From Quadrisphaera granulorum (GTDB taxonomy: Bacteria; Actinomycetota; Actinomycetes; Actinomycetales; Quadrisphaeraceae), in the NCBI RefSeq assembly GCF_003149145.1, contig NZ_QGDQ01000016.1:46364-110363 (forward strand): 64,000 nt of DNA, in the 5' to 3' direction. Shown one piece after another: positions 39,196 through 48,670 of the stretch; the stretch's first letter is position 1, and each line of letters begins with the position of its first letter. The notes below the pieces were generated by a model, which was given only the letters and a program-made list of their open reading frames with translations, made no database searches and was not told the DNA's origin. A program made the position numbers and the translations under genes.

Positions 39196-40422
39196 TCAGC
39201 GAACGAGGTGGTGCAGCGCCATCGCGGCCAGCGCGGCGGCCTGGTCGCCCAGCACGGCGTCGTCGAAGAGCACCAGCGGTGAGTGGTTCCACGGCGTCGT
39301 CGCCGGGTCGACCCCGTCCGGGCTCGCCCCGAGGAAGAGGAACGCGCCCGGTACCCGGTCGAGCACGAAGCTGAAGTCCTCCGAACCCATGAGCGGCACG
39401 GGCATGACGGTGCCGCGGTCTTCGCCGAGCAGGGACCGCACGACGTCCAGGGCGGTGGTCACGGCGCCGGCGTCGTTGACGGTGACGGGGTACTGGATCT
39501 CGAAGGAGACCTCGGCGGTACAGCCGTGAGCGGCGGCGATGCCGTGGGCCAGCCGTGCGGCCTCTTCCCGGAGCCGCTGCACGGAGGTGTCCGAGAGGGT
39601 GCGGACGGTGGCGCCGAGCGAGGCGGCCGGCGGGATGACGTTGAGGGCCTCACCCGCGGACAGCTGCGTCACGGACAGCACCACCGGGTCGAACACGTCG
39701 AAGCGGCGCGTGACCATGGTCTGCAGCGCCGTGACGACCTCGGCGAGGGCGGGCACGGGGTCGAGCGCGGCGTAGGGACGCGACCCGTGACCCCCGGCGC
39801 CGGTGACCGTGATGTGCAGCTGGTTGGACCCCGCCATGAGCGGGCCGGGCCGGCTGCTGAAGACGCCCCGCTCGCCGGGAGCCACGTGCACGCCGTACGC
39901 CGCGACCGGGTGGCTGCCGGAGGCGGCGAGCACTCCCTCGTCAATCATGATCTTCGCGCCGCCGAAGCCCTCCTCACCCGGCTGGAACATGAAGACGACG
40001 TCGCCCGCGAGCTCCTCGCGCCGTGCCGCCAGCAGCCGTGCCGCACCCACGAGGCCGGCGACGTGCAGGTCGTGACCGCAGGCGTGCATCGCGCCGTTGG
40101 TCGAGGCGTAGGGCAGGTCGTTCGTCTCGACGACGGGCAGTGCGTCCATGTCGCCTCGCAGCAGCACGGTCGGACGGTCACCAGATGCCGGGGCCGAGCC
40201 CCGGAGCACCGCGACCACGCCCGTCGTCGCGCTGTCCCGGGGGCCGGTGCTGACCTCCAGGCCCAGTCCCGCCAGCGCCTCGAGCACCGTCGCCTGGGTG
40301 CGCGGCAGCTGCAGGCCCACCTCGGGTGCCGCGTGCAGGGTGCGGCGCAGGGAGACGAGGTCAGGCAGGAGGAGCCGGGAGTCGGTCAGCAGGTCGGTCG
40401 AGAGGTCGCTCGAGCGGGTCAC
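39196..40422 (-). CDS. M20-family amidohydrolase
   Basis: This 408-residue metallopeptidase-fold enzyme carries VLLRGDMDALPV, HACGHDLHVAG, FQPGEEGFGGAK, TGAGGHGSRPY and GSEDFSFVL, the metal ligands and dimerisation loop of M20D hydrolases (hippurate hydrolase, indole-acetyl-amino-acid hydrolase and similar). It removes an N-acyl group from an amino acid; the substrate is not indicated. The GTG at 40422 matches the family N-terminus. It lies 32 bp downstream of uppP on the same strand and may be co-transcribed. Confidence 0.92.
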   Translation of the reverse strand: MTRSSDLSTDLLTDSRLLLPDLVSLRRTLHAAPEVGLQLPRTQATVLEALAGLGLEVSTGPRDSATTGVVAVLRGSAPASGDRPTVLLRGDMDALPVVETNDLPYASTNGAMHACGHDLHVAGLVGAARLLAARREELAGDVVFMFQPGEEGFGGAKIMIDEGVLAASGSHPVAAYGVHVAPGERGVFSSRPGPLMAGSNQLHITVTGAGGHGSRPYAALDPVPALAEVVTALQTMVTRRFDVFDPVVLSVTQLSAGEALNVIPPAASLGATVRTLSDTSVQRLREEAARLAHGIAAAHGCTAEVSFEIQYPVTVNDAGAVTTALDVVRSLLGEDRGTVMPVPLMGSEDFSFVLDRVPGAFLFLGASPDGVDPATTPWNHSPLVLFDDAVLGDQAAALAAMALHHLVR

Positions 40423-40454
40423 CCTCCCCACGGTGCCACAGCACCGCGACGGGC

Positions 40455-41291
40455 TCAGGTGGCGGAGACGACCCCGGTGCCCACGAGTGCCAGCACCACC
40501 GCACCCGCGATAATGCGGTAGACGATGAACACCGAGTAGCTGTGGCGGGCGATGAACTTCAGCAGCCAGTCGACGGTGAAGTACGCCACCACGAAACTCA
40601 CGGCCGTGGCGAGCAGCGTGTTGCCCCACCCGATGCCGCTGGAGATCTGCGGTGCGGCGCTGATGCCCTGGTAGAGGCTCGCCGCGGTCAGCGCGGGGAT
40701 CGAGAGGAAGAACGACAGCCGGGTCACGGTGACGCGGTTCAGGCCGAGCACGAGGCCGATCGACATCGTGGCGCCGGACCGTGACACCCCCGGCACCAGC
40801 GCGAGGCACTGCACGATGCCGATGGAGAGGGTGTCGCGCCAGGTCACCGAGCTCTCGGGGCGGTGCTGCTTGGCGGTGCGGTCGGCATAGAGCATGACGA
40901 AGCTCCAGCCGATGAGCGCGATGCCCACCACCCACAGGCTGCGCAGGGTGGTCTCGATGAAGTCCGAGAAGAGGAAGCCGATGATGCCAATGGGGATGGA
41001 CCCGACGATCACGCCGATCGCCATCCGCCAGTCGGCGTTCTTCCGGGCCTGGGGGTAGCGCAGCCCGTCGAGGAACGCCGCGATGAGCCTGACGATGTCG
41101 CGGCGCAGATAGAGCAGCGTCGCCAGTACCGCCCCCGACTGGATGATCACGGTGAAGGCCGTGATGTCGGGGTCGTCGATGGTGTACCCGAGCAGCTTCT
41201 CGAGGATCGTCAGGTGCCCCGTGCTCGAGACCGGCAGGAACTCCGTGATCCCTTCGACGGCTCCCAGTAGGACGGCGTGCCACCACTCCAC
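40455..41291 (-). CDS. uppP: undecaprenyl-diphosphatase
   Basis: This 278-residue protein with about eight membrane helices recycles the lipid carrier for cell-wall synthesis and can confer bacitracin resistance. The two active-site motifs are EGITEFLPVSSTGHL at the N-terminus and LVPGVSRSGATM in the middle. The start is GTG with GAGAGGGA about 9 nt upstream. Confidence 0.96.
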   Translation of the reverse strand: MEWWHAVLLGAVEGITEFLPVSSTGHLTILEKLLGYTIDDPDITAFTVIIQSGAVLATLLYLRRDIVRLIAAFLDGLRYPQARKNADWRMAIGVIVGSIPIGIIGFLFSDFIETTLRSLWVVGIALIGWSFVMLYADRTAKQHRPESSVTWRDTLSIGIVQCLALVPGVSRSGATMSIGLVLGLNRVTVTRLSFFLSIPALTAASLYQGISAAPQISSGIGWGNTLLATAVSFVVAYFTVDWLLKFIARHSYSVFIVYRIIAGAVVLALVGTGVVSAT

Positions 41292-41482
41292 GTCAGACGG
41301 TCCCTCTCACGACGGCGACGCCGGCGGCTCGGCGGCTCCGTCGACGCCTGCCGGCACGGTGGCCCACCGTAGGGGAGAGACCTGACGCTGGGATGACGGT
41401 CCGATCCAGTGCGCCGCTTCGGCTCAGCTCACCCGCCGCCGGCAAGGACCGGGCTGTCACCGCCGGAGTCACCGCCAGTCAT

Positions 41483-41488
41483 TAGCAT
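41483..41488 (+). promoter_or_regulatory. -10 box (TAGCAT), leaderless SNF2 gene
   Basis: TAGCAT ends 7 nt before GTG 41496, supporting that start over an earlier in-frame one at 41409. Confidence 0.55.
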
Positions 41489-41495
41489 CCACCGG

Positions 41496-44400
41496 GTGCT
41501 CGCGGTCCACGGCGTCTGGGCGCGGCGCGGCGCCCTGTGCCTGTGGGCCGAGCCCCCCACCAAGCTCCCGCTGACGGGCCCCGACACCGACGCCGTGCGC
41601 GAGGCCCTCGCTCCCGTCCTGCCGCGCCTGGCGCACGCCCTCGTGGCGCGGGCGCGCGGCACCGTCGAGCTCCAGCTGCCCCAGCCCCAGTCGGTCGGGC
41701 GCCAGTCGGCAGGGGACCTGCAGGTGGAGCGTCTGCCCGCCGTCGTCCTCGCCCCGGACCGGGCCGTCCCGGTGCTGCTGGAGCTGGCCGACCACGAGGC
41801 CGGCCCACCGCGCGGCGCCGGTCTGCCGTGGCCGCTCGAGGTCGGTGAGGACTTGCGCTGGCTCGCCGGTGTCGCGGCGGCCGCGGCGACCAGGGCCCGC
41901 GCCGGGCTCCTCGTGCCCGGGCTGGAGCAGGCCGAGGGGGAGTGGTGGGGCCGTTGGTACCCCCTCGCGGACCGGGCGTGGCGGCGCTGGTGCACGACAG
42001 CGGCCGCCGTCGCGCCTCCCGCAGCTCGTGCCGAGGATGTCGGGCGAGCCGGCCGCCCCGCCGAGGAGCTGGTCGGCGCCGTCGTCGCCGATGTCACGGC
42101 GCTCGTCGGGTCTCAGCTCGCCGCCGCTCAGCGTGCTACCGCGGTGCCCCAGCCGGTGGACGTCCCGGTGGACGGGCCCGACGCCGCGGGAGCGTGGCTC
42201 ACGGCGCTGCGCACCCGGGAGCCGGTCGGCCCCGAGGCGCCCGCCCGCGCGCTCGTGGAGCTGGCGGCCCGGGCGGAGAGCTGGCGCGCCAGCGCCTCCA
42301 CGCAGCCCGCGGAGCTGCTCCTGCGCGTCGCCGAGCCCTCCGAGGAGGACGGCCCGTGGCTTTTGCAGGTGCGGTTGCGCTCCCTGGACGACCCGAGCAC
42401 CGTCGCCACCCCCGGCGAGGTACGCCGCGGCGTCGGCGGCGAGTGGGGGCAGGACTGGGACGGCGACCTCGACCCGTGGGCCTTCGCCCTGGCCGAGCTG
42501 GGCCGCGCCGCCGCCGTCCATCCCCCGCTGCTCGAGCTGGGTGCCTCCCCGGACGCCGATGCCGAGCTGTCCGCCCAGCAGGTGGTCGACCTCGTCACCG
42601 ACGGGGTGCCCGCGCTCGTGGGGGCGGGCTTCGCCGTCGCCCTGCCGGGCCGGTGGTTGCGCCCGCAGCTGGGCCTGTCGGTGCGCGCCCGTCGCCCCGG
42701 GGAAGGGCCGGCGCCGCAGGGCACCTCGGACGTCCCGTCCGCTGTGGGGGCGCCTGGTTCGCTGGCCAAGGCCGACCTCGTCGCCGTCGACTGGACGGTG
42801 GTGCTCGGCGACGTCGAGCTCGACGAGAAGGAGCTGGCGGCGCTCGCCGAGCAGCGCGCGCCGCTGGTGCAGCTGCGCGGGCAGTGGGTCCAGGTCGACG
42901 CCGACGCCATCGCCAAGTCCCTGCGCTTCCTGCGTCGCTCGGTGCACCAGGCGGCGGCCGATGCCCCGCTGACCCCGCTCACGCAGCTGCTGGGGCAGCT
43001 CGCGTCGGGCACCCTGCCCGCCCCGCTGGTCTCCCTCGAGGGCGAGGGGCCGCTGCGCAGTCTCTTCGCCGCGGAGCACCGCACCCTCGAACCGCTGCCC
43101 CCGCCGACGGGGCTGCGGGCGCAGCTGCGGCCCTACCAGGAGCGCGGGGTGGCGTGGATGGCGTTCCTCGACGCGCACGGCCTCGGCGGGGTCCTCGCCG
43201 ACGACATGGGGCTGGGCAAGACGGTGCAGTTGCTGGCGCTGCTGCTGTCCGAGCGCGAGCGAGACGCTGCCGTGGGTGAGGGGCACCCGGCGCCCACGCT
43301 GCTGGTCTGTCCGATGTCGGTGGTCGGCAACTGGGAGCGCGAGGCGGTCCGCTTCGCGCCCGACCTGCGCGTGCACACCCACCACGGACCCGACCGCCTG
43401 CGCGGCGAGGAGCTGCGGTCGCTGATGAGCGGCCAGCGGGGAGGTGGTGCCCCCGACCTCGTGCTCACCACGTACCCGCTCGTCGCTCGCGACACCGACG
43501 ACCTCGCCGCCGTCGCCTGGCGCCGCGTCGCCCTCGACGAGGCGCAGCACGTGAAGAACCTCGGCACGCGTGCCGCTCGCGCCGTCCGCCAGGTGGCGGC
43601 GGCGCCGCACCCGCCGCGCGGTACCCAGAAGATCGCCCTCACCGGCACTCCGGTGGAGAACCGGCTGGCGGAGCTGCACGCCGTCGTCGACTTCACCAAC
43701 CCCGGTGTGCTCGGCAGCGCCCCCCGCTTCCGGGAGCGGTTCAGCGTGCCCATCGAGCGCCACGGCGACGAGAACGCCACCCAGCTGCTCACCACGCTGA
43801 CCCGGCCGCTGGTGCTGCGGCGCACCAAGACCGACCCCGGGGTCGCCCCCGATCTGCCGGCCAAGCTCGAGCTGGTGGTCCGCGCCAACCTCACCACCGA
43901 GCAGGCGGCGCTCTACAAAGCCGTGGTCGACGAGATGCTCGCCAAGATCAAGGAGGCCGAGAAGAACAAGAACAAGGAGCAGCGCCGCGGCCTCGTGCTG
44001 GCCACGCTCACCCGCCTCAAGCAGGTCTGCAACCACCCGGCGCAGCTGCTCGCCGACGGCTCCCCGTTCCTGCGGCGCGGGCAGCACCGCTCCGGCAAGC
44101 TCGCGCTCGTCGACGACATCCTCGACAGCGTCGTCGCCGACGGCGAGAAGGCGCTCCTGTTCACCCAGTACCGCGAGCTGGGCGCGCTGCTCGTGCCGCA
44201 CCTGGAGCAGCGGTACGGCGTCGAGGTGCCCTACCTGCACGGAGGCGTGTCCAAGAAGGCGCGTGACGCCATGGTCCAGCGCTTCTCCGGCCGGCCCGAG
44301 GATCAGGACGACGACGACGGCAGCGCGAGCCCGCTCATGGTGCTGTCACTGCGCGCCGGGGGCACCGGCCTCAACCTCGTGGCGGCCAACCACGTGGTGC

Positions 44401-44681
44401 ACGTCGACAGGTGGTGGAACCCCGCCGTCGAGGCGCAGGCCACCGACAGGGCATTCCGGATCGGGCAGACCAAGCAGGTGCAGGTGCGCAAGCTCGTGTG
44501 TGTGGGGACGGTGGAGGAGCGTGTGGACGAGCTCATGACCCGCAAAGCCGACCTCGCCTCGACGGTGGTCCGCTCCACCGAGGTCGACGGCACCGGGACC
44601 GGCGAGGGCTGGCTGACGCACCTGTCGACAGCGGAACTGCACGACCTGGTGCGCCTGGGCGCCGAGGCCGTCGGCGAGTGA
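41496..44681 (+). CDS. SNF2-family DEAD/DEAH-like ATPase
   Basis: This 1061-residue protein has an N-terminal bacterial SNF2-associated region (about residues 1-530) and a Swi2/Snf2 ATPase: LRPYQERGVAWM, ADDMGLGKTVQ (K575), DEAQHVKN, LTGTPVENR, LHGGVSKKARD and the RWWNPAVEAQATDRAFRIGQ helicase C motif. Such proteins translocate on double-stranded DNA and remodel protein-DNA or RNA polymerase complexes. An insertion of acidic residues (PEDQDDDDG) precedes motif V. It is followed after 10 bp by a SWIM-domain gene, a pair conserved in actinobacteria. Confidence 0.93.
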   Translation: MLAVHGVWARRGALCLWAEPPTKLPLTGPDTDAVREALAPVLPRLAHALVARARGTVELQLPQPQSVGRQSAGDLQVERLPAVVLAPDRAVPVLLELADHEAGPPRGAGLPWPLEVGEDLRWLAGVAAAAATRARAGLLVPGLEQAEGEWWGRWYPLADRAWRRWCTTAAAVAPPAARAEDVGRAGRPAEELVGAVVADVTALVGSQLAAAQRATAVPQPVDVPVDGPDAAGAWLTALRTREPVGPEAPARALVELAARAESWRASASTQPAELLLRVAEPSEEDGPWLLQVRLRSLDDPSTVATPGEVRRGVGGEWGQDWDGDLDPWAFALAELGRAAAVHPPLLELGASPDADAELSAQQVVDLVTDGVPALVGAGFAVALPGRWLRPQLGLSVRARRPGEGPAPQGTSDVPSAVGAPGSLAKADLVAVDWTVVLGDVELDEKELAALAEQRAPLVQLRGQWVQVDADAIAKSLRFLRRSVHQAAADAPLTPLTQLLGQLASGTLPAPLVSLEGEGPLRSLFAAEHRTLEPLPPPTGLRAQLRPYQERGVAWMAFLDAHGLGGVLADDMGLGKTVQLLALLLSERERDAAVGEGHPAPTLLVCPMSVVGNWEREAVRFAPDLRVHTHHGPDRLRGEELRSLMSGQRGGGAPDLVLTTYPLVARDTDDLAAVAWRRVALDEAQHVKNLGTRAARAVRQVAAAPHPPRGTQKIALTGTPVENRLAELHAVVDFTNPGVLGSAPRFRERFSVPIERHGDENATQLLTTLTRPLVLRRTKTDPGVAPDLPAKLELVVRANLTTEQAALYKAVVDEMLAKIKEAEKNKNKEQRRGLVLATLTRLKQVCNHPAQLLADGSPFLRRGQHRSGKLALVDDILDSVVADGEKALLFTQYRELGALLVPHLEQRYGVEVPYLHGGVSKKARDAMVQRFSGRPEDQDDDDGSASPLMVLSLRAGGTGLNLVAANHVVHVDRWWNPAVEAQATDRAFRIGQTKQVQVRKLVCVGTVEERVDELMTRKADLASTVVRSTEVDGTGTGEGWLTHLSTAELHDLVRLGAEAVGE

Positions 44682-44691
44682 GGGGCGACTG

Positions 44692-45579
44692 ATGCCGGGC
44701 AGGACGGGGCTGACCTCGTGGGACTCTTCATGGCCGCCAGGAACGCGCATCCCCGCGAATGGCCTGCGGCCCCGCTCCAAGCGCGGCGCCTTCGCCACGA
44801 CGTGGTGGGGCCGGCGGTTCACCGCCGCCGTCGAGGAAGCCGCGGGTGCGGGCAGGTTGTCGCGGGGCCGCACGTACGCCAGGGCCGGGCAGGTGGTGCA
44901 CCTCGACGTCGGCACGCCCGGCACCCGCACCGCCGGGCGCGTCCTCGCCACGGTGCAGGGCAGCCGCGCGACGCCCTACGACGTTGTCCTCACCCTTGCT
45001 ACCTGGGACGCAGAGACACGCGCTGAGCTGGCCGATGCCCTGGCCGCCGACCCGTCCGCGCTGACCGCGGTGCTGGGCGGCACGCTGCCGGAGAGCTTCG
45101 AGCAGCTGTGTCTTGACGCTGGGCTGGTGCTGCTGCCGCGGTCGCTGTCAGACCTGCGCACCAGCTGCACCTGCCCCGACCTCGTCGAGCCGTGCAAGCA
45201 CGCCGCCGCCGTCGTCTACCTCCTGGCCGAGCGCCTCGACGACGACCCGTTCACCGTGCTGCGCCTGCGCGGGGTCGACAGGGACGCGCTGCTCTCGCTC
45301 GTTGCGGAGCGGCGGGCCGCCCGGGAGAACGACGGCGACGGCGGCGCTGCTGCGCCGACGCGGCGAGCGCGCATCGGTGGCCCCCTGCCCGCTGACGACT
45401 CCTTCTGGCGAGGCCGCCCGCTGCCACCGCCCCCCGACCCTGCACCGCCAGCCGGTACGAGTGCTCTGGACGCTCTCGACGCATCGCTGCTCGGGCCGGC
45501 CGGTGACGCCATCGTCGCCCGGCTGCGCCCGCTGCTGGTGGCGATGACGGACCGGGGGAGTCAGAACTGCAGTACGTGA
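44692..45579 (+). CDS. SWIM zinc-finger protein
   Basis: This 295-residue protein has RSKRGAFATTWWGRRF at the N-terminus and a SWIM motif, CTCPDLVEPCKH (CxC-Xn-CxH), around residues 163-174; SWIM domains bind DNA or proteins. The C-terminal third is Pro/Ala-rich and poorly ordered. Close linkage to the SNF2 ATPase suggests the two act together on DNA, by analogy with other SNF2-SWIM pairs. The biochemical role is unknown. Confidence 0.88.
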   Translation: MPGRTGLTSWDSSWPPGTRIPANGLRPRSKRGAFATTWWGRRFTAAVEEAAGAGRLSRGRTYARAGQVVHLDVGTPGTRTAGRVLATVQGSRATPYDVVLTLATWDAETRAELADALAADPSALTAVLGGTLPESFEQLCLDAGLVLLPRSLSDLRTSCTCPDLVEPCKHAAAVVYLLAERLDDDPFTVLRLRGVDRDALLSLVAERRAARENDGDGGAAAPTRRARIGGPLPADDSFWRGRPLPPPPDPAPPAGTSALDALDASLLGPAGDAIVARLRPLLVAMTDRGSQNCST

Positions 45580-45641
45580 TCTTTACGCTGGGCTCACGCG
45601 CCGGACCCCTCCCAACCTTGCAGGCAGTGTGACGACCCCCC

Positions 45642-45647
45642 TAGCGT
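45642..45647 (+). promoter_or_regulatory. -10 box (TAGCGT), leaderless nrdR
   Basis: TAGCGT ends 6 nt before GTG 45654. Confidence 0.6.
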
Positions 45648-45653
45648 GGGACG

Positions 45654-46157
45654 GTGCACTGCCCGTTCTGCCAGTTCGCGGACTCGCGCGTCGTCGACTC
45701 CCGGACCTCGGACGACGGCCAGTCCATCCGTCGGCGCCGCCAGTGCCCGCGGTGCGGGCGCCGCTTCTCGACGTCGGAGACCGCGAGCCTCACCGTGCTG
45801 AAGCGCTCCGGGGTCGCGGAGCCGTTCAGTCGCGACAAGGTCATCGCCGGGGTCCGCAAGGCGTGCCAGGGCCGTCCCGTGACGGGCGACCAGCTCGCCC
45901 GCCTCGCCCAGCAGGTGGAGGAGACGGTGAGGACGGCGGGCCGCGCCGAGGTCGACGCGCACGACGTCGGCGTCGCCGTCCTCGCCCCGCTGCGCGAGCT
46001 CGACGAGGTCGCCTACCTGCGCTACGCCTCCGTCTACCAGGCCTTCGAGTCGCTGGAAGACTTCGAGGCCGCCATCGCTGTGCTGCGTGCTGATCAAGGG
46101 AGCGCTGGACATGGGAGCGCTGACCGGCGCGAGTCCGCCGAGGTGCAGGCTCCCTGA
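45654..46157 (+). CDS. nrdR: ribonucleotide reductase repressor NrdR
   Basis: This 167-residue regulator has a zinc ribbon (CPFC at residues 3-6 and [12 protein letters not shown] about 31-42) followed by an ATP-cone domain ([24 protein letters not shown]). It senses dATP/ATP and represses ribonucleotide reductase genes. The usual neighbour nrdJ is absent; instead a lipoate-ligase-like gene follows after 8 bp. The C-terminal 20 residues are an extra polar tail. Confidence 0.96.
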   Translation: MHCPFCQFADSRVVDSRTSDDGQSIRRRRQCPRCGRRFSTSETASLTVLKRSGVAEPFSRDKVIAGVRKACQGRPVTGDQLARLAQQVEETVRTAGRAEVDAHDVGVAVLAPLRELDEVAYLRYASVYQAFESLEDFEAAIAVLRADQGSAGHGSADRRESAEVQAP

Positions 46158-46165
46158 CTGACCTC

Positions 46166-46822
46166 GTGCTCACCCCGCTGTCAGCTGAGGACGACGACGC
46201 CCGCCGCCTCGCGCTCCTCGCGGAGGTCGGAGCGGGCCGGCATCCGCAGGTCGTGCGGCTGGTGCGGCCGTCGCCGACGGCGGCGTTCAGTCGCCGCGAC
46301 GCCCTGCTCCCTGGCTTCGCCGCCGCGCAGGAGGCGGCGCGTGCGCACGGGTTCACTCCCATCGTGAGGCCGGTCGGCGGGCGGATGGCGCCGTACCACC
46401 AGGGCACGCTGGTGCTCGACGTCATCGGTCGCAGTGACGACCCGCGCCGCGGTATGACGGAGCGATTCGAGCTGGTCGCCGACGCGATCGCCGATGTTCT
46501 GACGGGCCTCGGGCTCGACGCGCGGATGGGGGAGCTTCCTCGCGAGTACTGCCCGGGCCAGCACTCCGTGCACGTCACGGCGGCGGGGGTGGGCGCGACG
46601 AAGGTCGCCGGGACCGCGCAGCGCCAGACCCGCACCGCCTACCTCGTCTCGGCGCTGCTCGTCGTGGAGAACTCGGCGCCGCTGCGTGCCGTCACCACCG
46701 ACGTCTACGCGGCGCTCGGGCTCGACCTCGACCCGTCCACCGTCGGTGCCGTCGCCGACCATGCGCCGGGTGTGACCGTGGACGAGGTGGCCGCAGCGCT
46801 CGCTGGCAGGCTGGAGCCGTGA
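46166..46822 (+). CDS. lipoate/octanoate protein ligase-family protein
   Basis: At 218 residues, FSRRDALLPGF, GFTPIVRPVGGRMAPYHQGTLVLDV and REYCPGQHSVHV...KVAGTAQRQTRTAYLVSALLVV match the biotin/lipoate A/B protein ligase fold (LplA/LipM group). These enzymes attach lipoyl or octanoyl groups to a carrier Lys. The family Lys in the KVAGTAQR motif is present. Whether it is a ligase or an octanoyltransferase is open. It starts 8 bp after nrdR and its stop overlaps the next start. Confidence 0.8.
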   Translation: MLTPLSAEDDDARRLALLAEVGAGRHPQVVRLVRPSPTAAFSRRDALLPGFAAAQEAARAHGFTPIVRPVGGRMAPYHQGTLVLDVIGRSDDPRRGMTERFELVADAIADVLTGLGLDARMGELPREYCPGQHSVHVTAAGVGATKVAGTAQRQTRTAYLVSALLVVENSAPLRAVTTDVYAALGLDLDPSTVGAVADHAPGVTVDEVAAALAGRLEP

Positions 46823-47766
46823 GCGCCAGCATCACCGACCCCTCCCACGCCCTGTCCCGGACCATTGCGCAGCACGTGGCGCAGTGGCCCGACCCGGCCG
46901 CGTCCGTCGTCGTCGTCGGGCTCCTCAACGGTGGCGCCTGTCCTGTGGCATCAGCGGGCGACCTCGACGCCGACCGCCGCTGGGCGTCGGTCACCAAGCT
47001 GTTGACAGCGTTGACGGTGCTGGTGCTGGTGCACGACGGCGAAGCCGACCTCGACGAGGAGCTCCCCGAGAGCATCGCTCCGCCCGGTGCGACGCTGTCG
47101 CACCTGCTGGACCACACCTCCGGGCTCGACTTCGAGGCGGGAGCTCCCGGCACGTGGCGGATCAGGGCGGCGCCCGGGCAGCGGCGGATCTACAGCAACA
47201 CCGGCATCGAGGTGGCCGCAGCGCATGTCGAGCAGCTCACCGAGGCCCCGTTCGCGGTGCTGCTGCGCGAGCTCGTGGCTCGGCCGCTCGGCATGACCCG
47301 CACGCGGCTCGACGGGTCGGCGGCGCACGGGCTCGTGGCGCCCACGGCAGACCTGGCACTGCTCGCGGGCGAGCTGCTCGCTCCGAGGGTGCTGCCTGTC
47401 GCCGTCGTCGACGCCCTGCGGACCCCCAGCCGCCCCGGGCTCGTCGGCGTCCTGCCGGGGTTCGGCAAGCAGGCGCACAACGACTGGGGGCTCGGGGCTG
47501 AGGTCCGCGCCGACAGGTCCCCGCACTGGACCAGCCCCCGCAACGACCCGGCGACGTTCGGGCACTTCGGCCAGAGCGGCACGTCGCTGTGGGTGGACAG
47601 GGCTCACTCGCTCGCGTTGGTCACGGCGTCAGCCGAGCCGTTCGGGGAGTGGGCGACGACGGCGTGGCCCGCCCTGTCGAGTGCTGTGCTGTCGAGTGCT
47701 GTGCTGTTGAGCGCTCTGTCGGGGGAACGGTCTGAGCGAACGACTCCCGGTACCGCTGCGGACTGA
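46819..47766 (+). CDS. serine beta-lactamase-like (class C/penicillin-binding) protein
   Basis: This 315-residue protein has the SxxK motif in WASVTKLLT, the YxN in YSNTG and HFGQSG in the position of the KTG triad. No signal peptide is visible, so it is probably cytoplasmic, unlike classical beta-lactamases; relatives include esterases and D-aminopeptidases. GTG 46819 overlaps the previous stop. The C-terminal 35 residues come from a 15-bp repeat and overlap the convergent regulator gene by 146 bp, which suggests the natural stop has been lost. Confidence 0.82.
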   Translation: MSASITDPSHALSRTIAQHVAQWPDPAASVVVVGLLNGGACPVASAGDLDADRRWASVTKLLTALTVLVLVHDGEADLDEELPESIAPPGATLSHLLDHTSGLDFEAGAPGTWRIRAAPGQRRIYSNTGIEVAAAHVEQLTEAPFAVLLRELVARPLGMTRTRLDGSAAHGLVAPTADLALLAGELLAPRVLPVAVVDALRTPSRPGLVGVLPGFGKQAHNDWGLGAEVRADRSPHWTSPRNDPATFGHFGQSGTSLWVDRAHSLALVTASAEPFGEWATTAWPALSSAVLSSAVLLSALSGERSERTTPGTAAD

Positions 47767-48670
47767 CTCCGAGCACGCGCCGGACGTGCGGGCGCAGGGC
47801 GACGGCGCTGCTGAACCCCGTCCGGTGGGCGACCTCCTCGACGGACAGGTCGGAGCTCTCGAGCAGCTGCTGAGCGCGGAGCACCCGCTGGTGGAGCAGC
47901 CACTGCAGGGGTGACTCCCCGACGGCGGCCCGGAAGTCGCGGTCGAAGGTGCGCCGGCTGGTGCCGTACCAGCGGGCAAGATCGTCGACGACGACACCCT
48001 CGGCCAGTGCTGCCAGCGCTCGCTCCTGCACCGCGGCGATCGGCGCGACGTCGGCTCGCACGGGCTCCGGATCGACGAACTGGCGCTGCGTGCCGGCCCG
48101 GCGGGGCGCCACGACCATCCGGCGGGCGATGGCGTTGGCGCTGGCCGCCCCCCACTCGCGGCGCACGTGGTGCAGGCAGGCGTCGAGGGCGGCGGCGGTG
48201 CCCGCCGAGGTGATGACGGAGCCCTCATCGACGAACAGCGACGTCTCGTCGGCGCGGGTGCCGGGGAACCTGCGGGAGAAGTCCGCCATCCAGTGCCAGT
48301 GGGTGGTGGCACGGCGTCCGTCGAGGAGGCCCGCGTGGCCGAGGGCGTACGCGCCCATGCAGAGGCCCATCACGGTGGCGCCCTCCTCGACAGCACGGTG
48401 GAGCGCCTCGACCAGCTCCACCGGCGGGACGGCGGCCGGGTCGGGCCAGGTGGGAACGATCACCACCCCGGCGGTGTCGACGACGGCGAGGGGGCTGAAG
48501 CCTGACACGACGAGGCCCGCCGTCGTCCTGATCTGCTGCTGGTCGGCGGTGGTCGTCACGGCGACGCGCAGCGGCGGGGCACCGCTGGCGGTCCGGTCGA
48601 CCCCGTAGACGCTCAGGGGCACCGACGCCTCGAAGAGGTGGGCGGAATCCGGGACGACGACGCAGTGACA
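47621..48670 (-). CDS. DJ-1/PfpI-AraC (GlxA-like) transcription regulator, start unclear
   Basis: The protein has an N-terminal class I amidotransferase-like sensor domain (VVVPDSAHLFEASVPLSVYG, GLCMGAYALGHAGLLDGRRATTHW) and a C-terminal AraC double helix-turn-helix (VDDLARWYGTSRRTFDRDF, SVEEVAHRTGFSSAVALRPH). No ATG, GTG or TTG lies in frame near the expected N-terminus; the next is about 60 codons upstream, inside the divergent gene. A GTG at 48671 is one base out of phase, so a one-base indel or sequencing error is likely. The 3' end runs into repeats shared with the beta-lactamase-like gene. Confidence 0.65.
   Translation of the reverse strand, partial: CHCVVVPDSAHLFEASVPLSVYGVDRTASGAPPLRVAVTTTADQQQIRTTAGLVVSGFSPLAVVDTAGVVIVPTWPDPAAVPPVELVEALHRAVEEGATVMGLCMGAYALGHAGLLDGRRATTHWHWMADFSRRFPGTRADETSLFVDEGSVITSAGTAAALDACLHHVRREWGAASANAIARRMVVAPRRAGTQRQFVDPEPVRADVAPIAAVQERALAALAEGVVVDDLARWYGTSRRTFDRDFRAAVGESPLQWLLHQRVLRAQQLLESSDLSVEEVAHRTGFSSAVALRPHVRRVLGVSPQRYRESFAQTVPPTERSTAQHSTAQHSTGRATPSSPTPRTARLTP
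47674..47718. repeat. 15-bp tandem repeat, about 3 units
   Basis: Two perfect and one diverged copy of CTGTCGAGTGCTGTG lie in the overlapping 3' ends of the beta-lactamase-like and regulator genes, so both protein tails are repetitive. Confidence 0.85.

Noticed and set aside
41469..44240. A 923-codon open frame antisense to the SNF2 gene
   Set aside because: The plus strand has clear SNF2 motifs; the antisense product is compositionally a shadow.
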